64,000 nt of DNA from Bugula neritina (lineage: Eukaryota; Bryozoa; Gymnolaemata; Cheilostomatida; Bugulidae), in assembly GCA_964035545.1 (NCBI GenBank), contig OZ037766.1, positions 8,937,722 to 9,001,721 of the forward strand, given 5' to 3'. This document shows, one piece after another, positions 25,704 to 37,200 of this stretch; position 1 is the first letter of the stretch, and every line of letters starts with the position of its first letter. A program made the translations under genes and the position numbers. The notes below the pieces were generated by a model. That model worked only from the letters and a program-made list of their open reading frames with translations. It ran no database searches and was not told where the DNA came from.

Positions 25704-25710
25704 TATAAAA
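25704..25710 (+). promoter_or_regulatory. TATA box of the cationic-peptide gene
   Basis: TATAAAA is followed about 30 bp later by a plausible start site and a short untranslated exon (about 25736-25787) that ends at GTTTGT. The leader is spliced to the acceptor TTGCTTGTAG at 26016. A clear TATA box suits a strongly, tissue-specifically expressed secreted product. Confidence 0.65.
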
Positions 25711-26025
25711 GGTCAGAACTCTTTGGAGTTTTATCAGATTCTCACAGCTGAAAAGAGAAGCAACTTGAAAACTAAACTTCCTAAAAGGTTTGTTTTTATT
25801 GTGACTAAATGAAGAAATAAGTATACATAATATGTTATTTAATTGAAATAAGTAAAGCTATATCAACCACTATTGAACATATTTGTTATAGTGTTTTCAA
25901 GTAACTTGCAACATAAGCTGTGTCAACATTGAGTGCATTTACTTTATACTTGATATAGCTGCGTTTGTCATTTATGTTCTTTATTTAAAATCTAATACAC
26001 TATTTTTTGCTTGTAGATTTTCAAA

Positions 26026-26811
26026 ATGGGCACTTCGCTATTGTTTGCTTCAATCTTCTTAATGATGGCTTCAGTTGGACTTATTCAACCTGCTGCAGGG
26101 CAGTTTATTTTGCGCAATCAATTGATTACAAGACCAGTAATAACACGCTTTTCTGGAGTCAATTCTATTCTTACACCCCGTTTGATTAGGGGAGGGAGAA
26201 TTGCAAGATTTGGAGCTGGACTGGGTTTCTCTAGGTTGAGGTATGTGTGTGTTGTCAATGTATTTATTCGTGCTAATAATTTGAATATACATAAAACTTC
26301 CAAGTCTTGAAAAGTAAAAACTTTCAATAATATTATATTAATTCATGATTGCAATTGCTTTTTAAATTTCGATCAAATGTGAAAAGACATTTTAAACAAT
26401 TTCACCCTTGATTATAAGTAAACTCTTGTAGGCCTTCTGTGGAGAAGCTATTACTATATTAATAACAACTATACCATTCGAAATGTTTTAAATCACATTT
26501 AGCAAAATATTAGCTTATACCAAGAAATGTTAATGTACTATAATATGTTAAAATTATATGTTGAACTATTAGTGGAAATTAAAAAACGGCAAACATGTTT
26601 TAAATCGAACTATAAAGTTTATGATGTAAAGGAATCTTTTTGCCATCTTATTTTTAACATACTCTTACTTGTTTTATGCAATGATGTTATGATATTCTGC
26701 AGGGGTAATAGTCTAATAAGAGCAATACCTATTAGAAGAACCAACTTCATTCGCTCAAGGCTCATTGGGAGTCCAATACTGCAACAAAGAGTTTTACTAA
26801 GAGCTTTTTAA
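26026..26811 (+). CDS. Secreted arginine-rich cationic peptide precursor
   Basis: Two coding exons, 26026-26240 and 26703-26811, give 107 aa; the split codon (AG|G) restores arginine. Residues 1-25 form a signal peptide (hydrophobic LLFASIFLMMASVGLI, then QPAAG). The remaining 82 residues contain 16 arginines and no lysine, histidine, aspartate, glutamate or cysteine, mixed with Ile/Leu/Phe in short I-x-R and L-I-R words. The two exons look like diverged copies: NSILTPRLIRGGR in exon 2 and NSLIRAIPIRR in exon 3. Gene structure (TATA box, untranslated first exon, polyA signal 80 bp after the stop) is that of an active compact gene. I recognise no family. Possible roles are an antimicrobial or membrane-active peptide, a neuropeptide precursor (IARFG at 60-64 is RF-G-like but lacks a following basic cleavage site), or a mineral or mucus matrix protein. 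The gene is well supported; the role is inference. Confidence 0.8.
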
Positions 26812-26892
26812 TATGCAGCAAAGTTATTTTGTTAGTGTTTAAGTTAATTTTTGTTGTTGATTGTATTATTGTTACGGTTATGTGTTTCATAC

Positions 26893-26904
26893 AAATAAAT
26901 AAAT
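26893..26904 (+). terminator. Polyadenylation signal of the cationic-peptide gene
   Basis: Overlapping AATAAATAAA about 82 bp after the stop codon, consistent with a short 3' UTR. Confidence 0.7.
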
Positions 26905-27022
26905 TATAAATTATTTGAAATTTAAGAAGGAATTCAATTCATTACAGGTGTTATTGTTTAAAGGGCTTTGCTTCTACATATGTACTTTTATTGATTTCAA
27001 GTTCAAAATCTTATTACAAATA

Positions 27023-27076
27023 CCACACACACACACGCACACACGCACACACGCACACACGCACACACGCACACAT
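27023..27076 (+). repeat. CACACG microsatellite
   Basis: Alternating (CA)n and GCACACA units over about 54 bp, downstream of the cationic-peptide gene. Confidence 0.95.
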
Positions 27077-27079
27077 GCA

Positions 27080-28800
27080 AGCATTTTGTCCTCTACCTTA
27101 AATAAAATTTATAAATAATGTGGGATAACTAATGACATGTTAGTAATAATGCTGTTGACGGATGTAGAAGTTACTAGTGCTGCACACGGAATTAATATGA
27201 TATTCTGTCACACAACAGTATAGCCGCCAAAATAGCTTAAATTATTATCATGAGTGAAGCCAATCTATTATTGCAAGATTTTCTGTACACATGTGTATTG
27301 ATTCTAGATAAACGTACTTTTTTATTAGAGTAGCAAACTGCAGATATAATTTTGATCAAATCTTTGCATCTAACTCCAAAATACAAACTACAAGAAGTTT
27401 TTGTTTTATTTACATATTATATGTAAATATTTTGCAAGCATTGGAAAAAATCTGCCATTTAGATTAAATTAGCCACTAGTGATGATGCAACCTACTCAAC
27501 ATCTAGAAAGTTTTACCATTGAAAATCACAAATTTATCAGCTGCATGGCACTACACTGTGTGCAACTGAAAAATCGAAATAAATTCCATAGTTATCTAGA
27601 GATAGAAAATCTAATTTGCTACATATATAGAAGATAGGCTACACAGCTTATAAGGCAAATAGTTATATAATACTAACGACATTAAAAATTCACCACAAAC
27701 ATTTTCAACAGTTACTCTTAAAATCATAAATTCATGTAATATAGCAAATATGATTGGTTATCAACCCATGTTGTACCATCAATTAGCAAAAACCGATTAT
27801 CATGCATATGAATAGTATTATGTACAACGTTGTTAATAAATTCTTAATTTAACCTTAAATTTTATGCTCATGGCAAAATTTTTCCAAATTCACAAATATG
27901 TTACAACTCCAGAGCAGCTTTTGAAAATACTAGTAGAAGTTGATAACGTAGTGCCATCATGACCTGTAGTGCTATACCACTAGAGTGTAATATCAGAAGT
28001 ACAACACAACAGGACATGGCGGCTTACCAATCACCTGTGATGGACTGCCAAATGCTATCTAAGATATTACGTGAAGCTCCTGGCAATCAAGTTATAGTAA
28101 TGATGTAAGCTCAGAACAGTGTGTTATGCAGGTTGCATTTCTATGTAGTATGCTTCCATAAAATCAATTGTTTCTCATTAACAGAGTAGAATTCTAGGAT
28201 AATATATATTATTTGAAAGATGCATTCGCAATATATTATCTGTATTGTCATTTGCAGATTTATTAAAATCATTTCATCAACTTTTACAATTGAACTCTTG
28301 AAATCTAATTCAAAGATGCACTTCAGACGAATGACTATTGGCAGAGAAAATATTACGATGATTAAAACACTACAGAAAACTGCCTTTCAACTTCTCTCTA
28401 GGTGCCATCTTCTCATCAAGCCTAATTACTTTCTAACTTTCAAACTGCACCTTCATCAAACACACTTCTGACAGTTTCTTATTCAATGTCTAGATTTAAG
28501 GCTATTAGTTACTAAGGAAATTGTGGCCACAGCAACTTTACCAATACACAAGTTGTGTGACAACATATGTGTCTTCATATAAGCTCATCAGTTTACTTTA
28601 TTCATGCATATTCCATTCTAGTCAACTTTCAAATATATATTCTATATCATTATGTCGCAATACCTCAAATAACCCGCTTCAAATCTTCCTTTAATGCGCT
28701 GGCACAATTTTATTTGTGTACAATAAAATCAAATGGTTAACATACATCATAGCAATATAAGTTACAAAATACAAATGCATAGCATCATAGTATATATACA
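27080..28800. other. Intergenic stretch
   Basis: Apart from the small ORF at 28016-28108, I see no supported exon. The right end includes the presumed 3' UTR of the minus-strand ATMIN-like gene, with ATATAT repeats near 28790-28820. Confidence 0.5.
28016..28108 (+). CDS. Possible first exon or 30-aa small ORF
   Basis: The ATG stands in a good Kozak context (GGACATGGCG). It opens 30 codons (MAAYQSPVMDCQMLSKILRE at the start) with ordinary-looking codon use in otherwise non-coding sequence. A GTAAGC donor at 28105 could cut it before the stop, and the acceptor TTTGCAG at 28252-28258 keeps frame into an open stretch to 28471. That second stretch looks AT-driven and is not convincing. Unrecognised; could be chance. 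Confidence 0.25.
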   Translation: MAAYQSPVMDCQMLSKILREAPGNQVIVMM

Positions 28801-28828
28801 TATATATACAGTATATAATGCTTCAACA

Positions 28829-31545
28829 CTAATAAACCCGCCAATCTGTTTGAGTGTGAATATCATTCAACAAATAGTCGAAATCGGTCTGAGTAGAGCT
28901 TTGTGATAACACAGCAGTTTGCTCGATCCCTGCACTGTCTTCATACATATATGTAGCAACATCTGCAAAATCTGGAGTTGGTGAATGAGTCTGAGTGCCA
29001 AAATCCATGACATCAAAAGGAAATTGCATTGCAAAGTCTGAAGTACTTTGATGAGCGGAAGAATGAGACGGTTGTGGTAAAGTCGGCCTACAGTGTTTTG
29101 GTATTTCCAATTGTTGGCTCAAATTACGATTTTTCGTAATTGTTTGAGTCCCAAAAGAGTTTACTTCAGTTACATTTTGAGACGAGACAGAAAAATCTGT
29201 AGAATGTTCATCATGACTAATACTAAACATATCATCTGTTTGCGTTGCGTACTGGTCATTACCTTCATGAAACACCTGAGTGTCTGGGTGTGAGGAAAGC
29301 TGATTAGCTGGAATAGTAAAATGGCAGTTTGACTGAGTAGGAGCAACAGCAGATGATAAAAATTGTTCATTAGTTTCAGTATTAAATAAATCATCAGTTT
29401 GAGTAGCGATTCGCCGCTCATAAGAGGTTTCAAAAATATCATTTTGCGCAACAAACTGATCTTTCATTGATGCTTCAAAACTGCGATCGGTTTGAGTAGC
29501 AAACTGGTCATTAACCTGATAATTGAACTGAGTATTAGTTTGAGTACCAAAAGAGATTAAATCGTTTATAGTTTGGGAAGTAGAATCAGTTAACATATGC
29601 AGAGAAGCGTCACCAAGTTCACATTGCAACTCCATATTTGAAGAGCTAGAGTTGGCTAACTCATTAAGAAAAGTTGACAAATTAGTCTGTGTTCCAAACT
29701 CAGCATTTGAGACGGGTGGTGTAGAAGTAGCGATCATTGATGTCTGCGTACTAAAATCTGAAGGTGTAATTGAGCTCAAGTCATGACAAGGACCTACACC
29801 TATATCTGTAGTAGACATCTGTGAAATAATGCTGCTTTGAGCCTGCACTGAAGGATTGCAAGAAGCTCCAGGGTTTGATGCCCAAATCAATGGGTTTGAA
29901 ATGTTGTGATTGTGCAAGGTACAGCCTTGCATACTAGCTGACTGATTGACTTGTAGATTCATAAACTCATCAGTTCGCAATATCCGGGCTGGGTTGGAAT
30001 ATAGATTGAGGTGTGGAAAAGTGCGTTGCGCAGCATAACACTCATGTCTAAGAGAACTCCTTCTGGATGAAATACAAGGCGAGAAAACAGGCTGATGAGT
30101 TGAAATGCTATTAGAATGATCATCCTGTTTATGAGTATCAGTTTGAGTTGAAATACTCGTTTGCCTGTAAACTGGTTGATCAGTCTGAGTGAAATCTTGC
30201 AGGGAGGTTTGGGTGGAAGAATCAATTTGGAGTGTTGTGACTTTAGGAAGCAACTTCACATATCTATTAGCAGAAGACATCTTCCCAACAACCCTAGTAA
30301 ACAGAGTAGGTGTGCAGCTTCCTATTGATTTGTCAGCGATTGAAGTTTTACCATTAGAGACACATGGGGCTTCGTCAGCTTTATCTGTAGCACTACTCGT
30401 CAATGCGTTTGATAGAACAGCTGGTTGCCTGAAATAATTTCAATAAAATGCATTTAGATGTATTGCAGTTGAATAAACCAAAAACTATCACTACAATATA
30501 AAAATATAGCTGTTTTACAATTATTTTACAAAAATTTCTCCATTATTAATTATTTTGTCTGAGTGAGAGTTGTCATTCCAAATACTATTTATTTCGCTGA
30601 ATGGTTTACATTAATTACTTAGTATTCACATAACATAATAAGTTAAACAACATTATTATACAGCCGTAACACATAAAATGATGAAGTTTGTAACATAGAT
30701 TTATATAATATAATGTAAAAAAGGCCTAACTATTGATGAAGAGGAAAAAGTTTCATTACTAAGAATTAGATCAGCATATAGGCCTAAACCAATAATAAGA
30801 AATGACAATAATTTTTATGCTATGGAAACTTACTGCGTATTCAACATGGTAAAAGGTTGGAAAATAGCAGTGTCCTCCCCATAGGTTTTACCATGCTGTT
30901 TCCAGATATGCACAGATATAGCTTCTTTGGTAGAGTAGGGTGTCTGGCAGAGAAGACACAAGTAAACATTTCCACATTTCTGTTTATGCAATATTAGCTG
31001 TGGATTAGTAGCAAACTTTTTCTGACACTTTTCACAGGTTAAGATTTTTTCTCCATGGATTTTCTTGTAATGCTAAAAAAACATAAGCATACTTAAATAA
31101 ATAAGGCATGGATAATTTTTGAAACAAAAACTGTAAGACTACTACTAATAAAGTTGGTGTACCATTCGGAGCTGTTTGAACTGTGGAAATGACCTCTCCT
31201 TTCTTGATCTTGAGCAGCCCTTTACAGGACATAGAAAATGGCGCGTGACTCCCGTTTTCTGTGCAACATTTTTTCGGGAATAATCTCCGTAACCCTAAAC
31301 ATGAAAGCTTCACTTTATAAGAGCGTCAAACAGCTTATGGATCATTAAAACACAAATAAATTTAAATAGAATAAATTACACACTTGCAGCTTGTGAGTAT
31401 TGGTCAGATGCATATTCAATGCAGGTCTATGTTTAAACACTCGCCCACATTCTGAAAACATGCATCGAAGGTTAGTCTCTGAAGGTTTGCACAGCTCAGT
31501 AATACTGGGAATAACAATGTCATCGTCGCACTCTTTCTCTCCCAT
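28829..31545 (-). CDS. ATMIN: ATMIN/ASCIZ-like zinc-finger protein with TQT cluster
   Basis: ATMIN/ASCIZ is a zinc-finger transcription factor that activates the dynein light chain gene DYNLL1 and is in turn bound by that light chain through many TQT motifs. Exons 31545-31384, 31294-31163, 31072-30834 and 30428-28829 join in frame to 710 aa. The N-terminal part has zinc fingers in the ATMIN arrangement: CMFSECGRVFKHRPALNMH (residues about 28-46), CPVKGCSRSR with the FxQFKQL pattern, CEKCQKKF, and CLLCQTPYSTKEAISVHIW. The C-terminal 530 residues, one exon, are Ser/Thr/Gln-rich and carry 13 TQT motifs (for example ATQTDRSF, ATQTDDLF, ATQTDDMF, HTQTDWRVY at the C terminus) plus one TSQT. Mammalian ATMIN has a comparable cluster. 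Start chosen at the only ATG (31545) before the first finger. The call is strong because finger layout and TQT cluster coincide. Confidence 0.92.
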
Positions 31546-31979
31546 AATTCAGTAGAAAAAGGCCATTGCACTAAAACAATTTATAATATACACAATACAG
31601 CACTTATAAATCATAGCTATAAATATTATTGTAAAAACTTCTTTATTATAAGTTCACATAATGATATTAGTGGCTGAGACTATACGAATAATATACAAAT
31701 TTCACATAATAATTGTACAATATTAACAAGACTGTGAGAAACAATATACTACAAAGCTAAGCTGCAACTAAAATTAACAGCCTTGTAATTATATACTAAC
31801 AATAATTATTATTGAATGTCATAATCATAATGATAATCAACAAATTAAAATTATAAATATCGTTATTACTATTGATGGTAATCTTCTACCATCAACTTAG
31901 TTCTACTAGGATGAGATAAAAAGAGCTTTTATTAAGATATAGGCTGATCCTAGTAAGGCTATCTGCTGAATCAGTGTGT

Positions 31980-33800
31980 ATTTGTTCTCAATACTTATAA
32001 GTTATACTAATACTAATAGTAATAGTAACACTCACATTGAATTTGATACTGATCCTAATACTTATAGTTTTAGTAATAGCAGCAATAGAGGTTAACTGCT
32101 ACTAATTGAGCTACTAATTTTAATTTAACTTATATTTTGATTTACACTTACAGTTAGTGAATTACACTTACAGTTACTGCCTACTGGTTTTTCAAGAGTT
32201 TAAGTTGAACTTGAAGTGTAAAGTTTATGAGTTTATTAGTTAGACTTAATGTAACTGTAAGTGTTACTAAATTTAGTGTAACTGTAAGACTAAGACTCTT
32301 AGAGTTAGTCTTACAGTTACACTAACTTCAACTTCAGGTCACTAACTTTTACTTTTAGTCTTAACTCTTAAGGCTCAAGAGTCAAGAGTAACACTAACAG
32401 TAACTGTAAGTAGTCTGTAAGACGTAAGTGTTACTATACACTATACACTTACAGGATGAAAATATATGAATATAACAATGAATTATGTTCATGTAGTTAA
32501 TTAGACTTCTATTAAATATGCAACAATGACAATAATTTCTAATATGTATTACTTCATGTATTATATATGATAATATAAATATTATTAATTTACTTGTAAT
32601 CTAAATAATTATTGTCATTTAGTGATTTACAGCTATTGCCTGTGCGCCTTTTGTGCGTAAAGTCAAGACACGAGAGAGCATTTCTATTTGCCCGCAAAAT
32701 AGAAAGTTTAACGTTTTGGTTAGTTTTAGACAACGGTTAAGGTCATTCATCAACGTGAGCTGCTTCGTCAACATCAAGATTAAATTTAAATAATATAATT
32801 CAATGAATTATTGTTATTATTTATAAGGTAATAACGTCATTTACTTTTAGTTTGAATAATATTTAAGGTTGTTGGTAGCACTAAAGCTGTAAGTGTAAAA
32901 ACTGTAAGTAAATGAACTTACAACGTTGATTATCATTATGATTATTAATATTAATAATAATTAAAATATTAAATATAATATTAATAACAAAATATTAATT
33001 TTAAATTATTATTATTATTATAAGTTGAACTCATGCTGCAAGTGCAAGTGCATTCAGCATTGGTGATTGGTTATACATATATTTATAGTTATACCTGTAT
33101 CTGTTGGCATGGCTACTGACTGCCAGGTTCAGTGCCACTTGTAATTCACTAATACTAATAGTAATTGTAAGGACACTCACACTGACGCTGTCTGTGAACT
33201 TCAGCATCAACTTTTAGTACTAGTACCAGTTGTACTACAAGTACAAGTTCAAGTTGTACTTTTGCTTATAGTTATACTTATACTTAGTCTTATAGTATTA
33301 CTATTAGTTATTCTAGGCTAATTATATTTATTAATATTATACATTAAATTTAATTATTTATAATAATAATTATTATACTTATAGTTATAGTAATAATAAT
33401 AATAGTAATAGTAGATGATTTTATTCTTCATCTTGATTCTAACCGACTTATAAATAAGTAGGAGTTTCTCAGTTAAAGCATGACCATTAGACTTGGTGAT
33501 TGGCATTACCATGATGTTTTTTACTGAGCGTCAGTGTGAGTATCAGTATAAGTATCGGTATCAGTATCATTATCAGTGTGACTATGAGTACTCCTCATGC
33601 AGGGTAGCTGTATTAGTATTACTATGACTGATAGTCTAATACTAATAGTAATGCTAGTAACTGTAATGGTATTATTATATTAGTAATACTATTAGTACTC
33701 CTATAACTACTAAAGACAAAGTTGAGTTAATACTAATAGTAATTGTAGTAGTAATTATAATATTATTATAATTGTAATTATTATGAAAGTAAAAGTAAAA
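31980..33800. repeat. Cryptic simple-repeat tract
   Basis: Irregular mixtures of ACTAATAGTAATA, GTGTAACTGTAAG and AGTATCAGTATAAGTATCGG words, with interspersed AT-rich spacers. The vocabulary matches the tract at 7680-7960. Confidence 0.8.
32275..32322. repeat. Inverted repeat, ~22-bp arms
   Basis: AGTGTAACTGTAAGACTAAG (left) and its near-complement TTAGTCTTACAGTTACACT (right) surround a centre of about 10 bp; this would form a strong hairpin. Confidence 0.7.
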
Positions 33801-34223
33801 GTCAAGTGTAACTACAAGTATTGGCATAAGATTTTATCTTGGATTTACTTTGGTCTTGCTCTTAGACAGCTAGAATCTTAAAAGACTAGCTCTCACTCTG
33901 CATGTTACTTTAATTGTTGATGCTTATGTTAGTATAATTTTTGTGTTGGAAAAGAAATACAAAGTGAGAGTTCTAACCTCAGTGATCAGAGATATAAATC
34001 AATGCATAAGCTAGGAGAAATTATTATAGAAGATTAGAATTACACCATGTAACTGGGTTTGAATTGTGCAGTTAAATCTGTGTTTTTACCGACATATAGC
34101 ACTCAAGAAAAATGCTCCAAAAACTCATAGAGGAATATTCACATTCTACATTGCCTTCTAAAGGGCAACAAACATAGTCTGTCTTGCTGCATTACCCTTT
34201 TAATTGGTTCATTTACTTTAGAC

Positions 34224-37200
34224 ATGGATGGGTCCAAGTGTTTGACTGCGAGTTCTGATATATCAGAAAATGGAGACAAGGACGAAGGCAGCAGTGTTCA
34301 AAAAGTTGGGTTTGAGATTGGTGGCTACACTGTTTTGCCTGATGTCACGAAAACGAAAGTTGAAAAAGTGAGTTTTTAAGAACAATATATATTAGGCCAC
34401 AGCTTATTAATAGTTTACTGTACTTGTAATAAGTATGGGTGTTGAGCTGTATATGCTTCTCATCTAATGAGGTGTTTTTGTGCTTTCTGTGTGCAATTTC
34501 AGGTTTATAATTGTACTATAAACAATTAAAAGTTACAATTTTGCAGTTTTATCTACTTAGAAAGCAATGTTGCTAAGTAATATAGTGTCTGGCTCTGTAA
34601 CCTGTAACCTAATTTTTTTAGTAACACATTCGCCAGAGTACAGGATTCTGAAACATAAAACTGATGTTAAGAAGCAACATGAGTTGAATGAAATATTTGT
34701 CGTTGCTGCTTATTAGATATAATTAGAACCCTAAGTAAAATTTCCAGTTTCTGATAATTTGACCTTCTAAACCTGACCCGCCATAATTATACTTTCAAAT
34801 CATTTTTTATTTAGAAAAATAATTTTTTTTTAATATTTCAACCGATTCTATTCATCTCTCTTTTTAAATGATGTTTGTTTTTTGAAAACTTTAATTTATT
34901 TGGTGCATCTAAATACTGAATATACAGTATATAATTGTTTTTAGGTGAAGAGAAAATTGCCAGCTTGGCTAGAGTCGCCAGATGTTGTGGAGTCTGACAT
35001 AGCCAATAAACAGAGACCTCTTGACTCTGTATCCTTTATCTCGGACAGAATAAGAACTCAGCTGAAGCACAATCAAATTACACATTTGTTTCCAGGTAGA
35101 ATGCAACTGTACTTATGCAATTTAAAAGCCTAATTTATGAAGTCATGACTACTAGTGCTCTATATAATTTAGCACTGACTTCCATTTGTTTGTGAACTGA
35201 TACAAACTTAAAACTGCTTTACTTACGGACTTACCCAGTTGCATAAATTTCTGCACAGACTGTTATTGAAAACTGCAAACAGACGATGAAATGTTATTGC
35301 TTTGATCGGCTTTCATACTGTTGACATACTGCAACGTTTCCTGCATTGCACCCCATATGTCATATATATAATTAAAATAATGGTCATTATATATATTTCA
35401 AGTCCAATGGCAAGTAATACCAGAGATTCTCTCTTCTGTGATACCAAACTCGTTGATGAGTAAGTTGGGTCTGCCACCCAGAGATATCTGCTGCTCAGCT
35501 CCAACAGGAAGTGGTAAAACTTTGGCCTTTTCTCTGCCAGTCATTCAGGTATTTCGTGGAAATGCATTACATATGATAGTTTCAACTTTATTTTGATAAA
35601 TTTGTCATCGTTACATAAACTTAAGAAATCATTTTGACAAGTCTCTATAATAGTCATACGTTTTTTGCAATCGTTTTGATTTCATTTGATTTTATGGACT
35701 TGTTTTGCTGAGTTGCCATTGCCACAATGTCCGTGTTTATGTTGTGACTGGATGGTTGTTACTTGTAACATTTTAGCTGTTGGAAACTTGCAACACTCGA
35801 AGGTTGAGAGCATTGGTTGTATTGCCTGTATCGGATTTGGCGCTTCAAGTATATAAAGTATTCCAAGATTACAGCGAGGGAACTTCACTAAAGGTAGATC
35901 TGCAGCACAATCTATATAAGCAATTAATTGTATATGCAGATTGTAACTTGTGTGATATGTAATCTGTAGTCCAATCAGCAAGTGTAAGTTGTTTTTGTGT
36001 ACAATTAAGGTGCATGAAACTTGCAGTTCAGGAACTCTGGTGGGCTGATATGGCTGTAGCCAACTAGATTTGATAGGAGGTAGATGTTAGTTGGGTTTAT
36101 ACAGTCCGTTTCCTGTTTCTATATTGGATAAACTTCTTGGTTTATGTATTCCTGCAAAAGCTGGTGTTTGTCTAGAACCTAGATGTAACATTGCTGCTAG
36201 AAAAGACCATTCAACAGAAATTTCCAAAAAATATTTAAAGAGTTATTTTCATGTGATGTTGCATACAAGCAACTCTTTTAAAGTTACATGTGCACAAGCT
36301 GTATTGTCAACACACGTTTTTTTTAGCAATTTATACAACAAATACAATTTTTTTTGAAAACATGATTTCCATGTTTAAATTAATGCTATATTTAGCCTAA
36401 AGATTAACTTGTATTTACTTGCAAGTTAAGAAGTTATGTTCAAGGTTGACAGTAAACCAATTGGCCTGCTCAATTTATGGTTTCAGTTGAAACACATGTG
36501 AAAAACACTTGAAAGCTAAGCGGAATTTTGCCATTTGAATTTGAATGACTGACATTGCGTATGTTCTGCCTTAAAATACAAAAATGTGATGTGTGGAGAA
36601 ATTCGTTTCTACAATTTGGACTAAATATTGATGTATTATATTAGATTATTTGGAACACCTTTAATTGTTAACTAAATACTAAAGTATAATGATAACTAAA
36701 CAGTGCCACTATCATTAAAATAACATGTGATAGTGGGTAGACCAAAGTCTGGTCAATGTGCTCAGTTTCTGTGTGTTATCAGGATCCTCTCATATTAAGG
36801 CTTTTTCTTAAATATCCACTTGTCCAGTATTCTTAGACCTTTACACATAATACAACTAACTGTTTAATGTTATTATTTAGTAATGAGGTATTGAGATTAA
36901 ATTTTACAACAAATTGCTTATTAAACAATTGAAATTTAATCAAACAAAACAAAGGAGGAGTGAAATATCTTCATGCTCAGCATACACCATTATTTTGAAT
37001 AAACACCTCCAATACGTTATACTTTATAGTGTTTTGCTTTTGATAGGTTGCTTTAACTAATGGCCAGTTGAGTCTTGCTGAAGAGCAGAAAATGTTGACT
37101 ACTAGAAAGTAAGTACTCTTACTTACCCTATTCACTTACTCTGTACACTTACTTTGTACACTTACTCTATATACTTACTATATACACTTACTATATACAC

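Larger units (their letters stand above)
31560..34200. other. Divergent intergenic region rich in cryptic repeats
   Basis: Separates the ATMIN-like start (31545, minus) from the DDX51-like start (34224, plus). Both promoters should lie here. I see no exon. Much of 31.98-33.80 kb is irregular simple sequence; 32.63-32.76 kb is a non-repetitive, slightly GC-richer patch. Confidence 0.6.

Noticed and set aside
28220-28471. 83-codon plus-strand ORF
   Set aside because: AT-driven composition, no recognisable domain; could only matter as a second exon of the 28016 ORF, which is itself weak.
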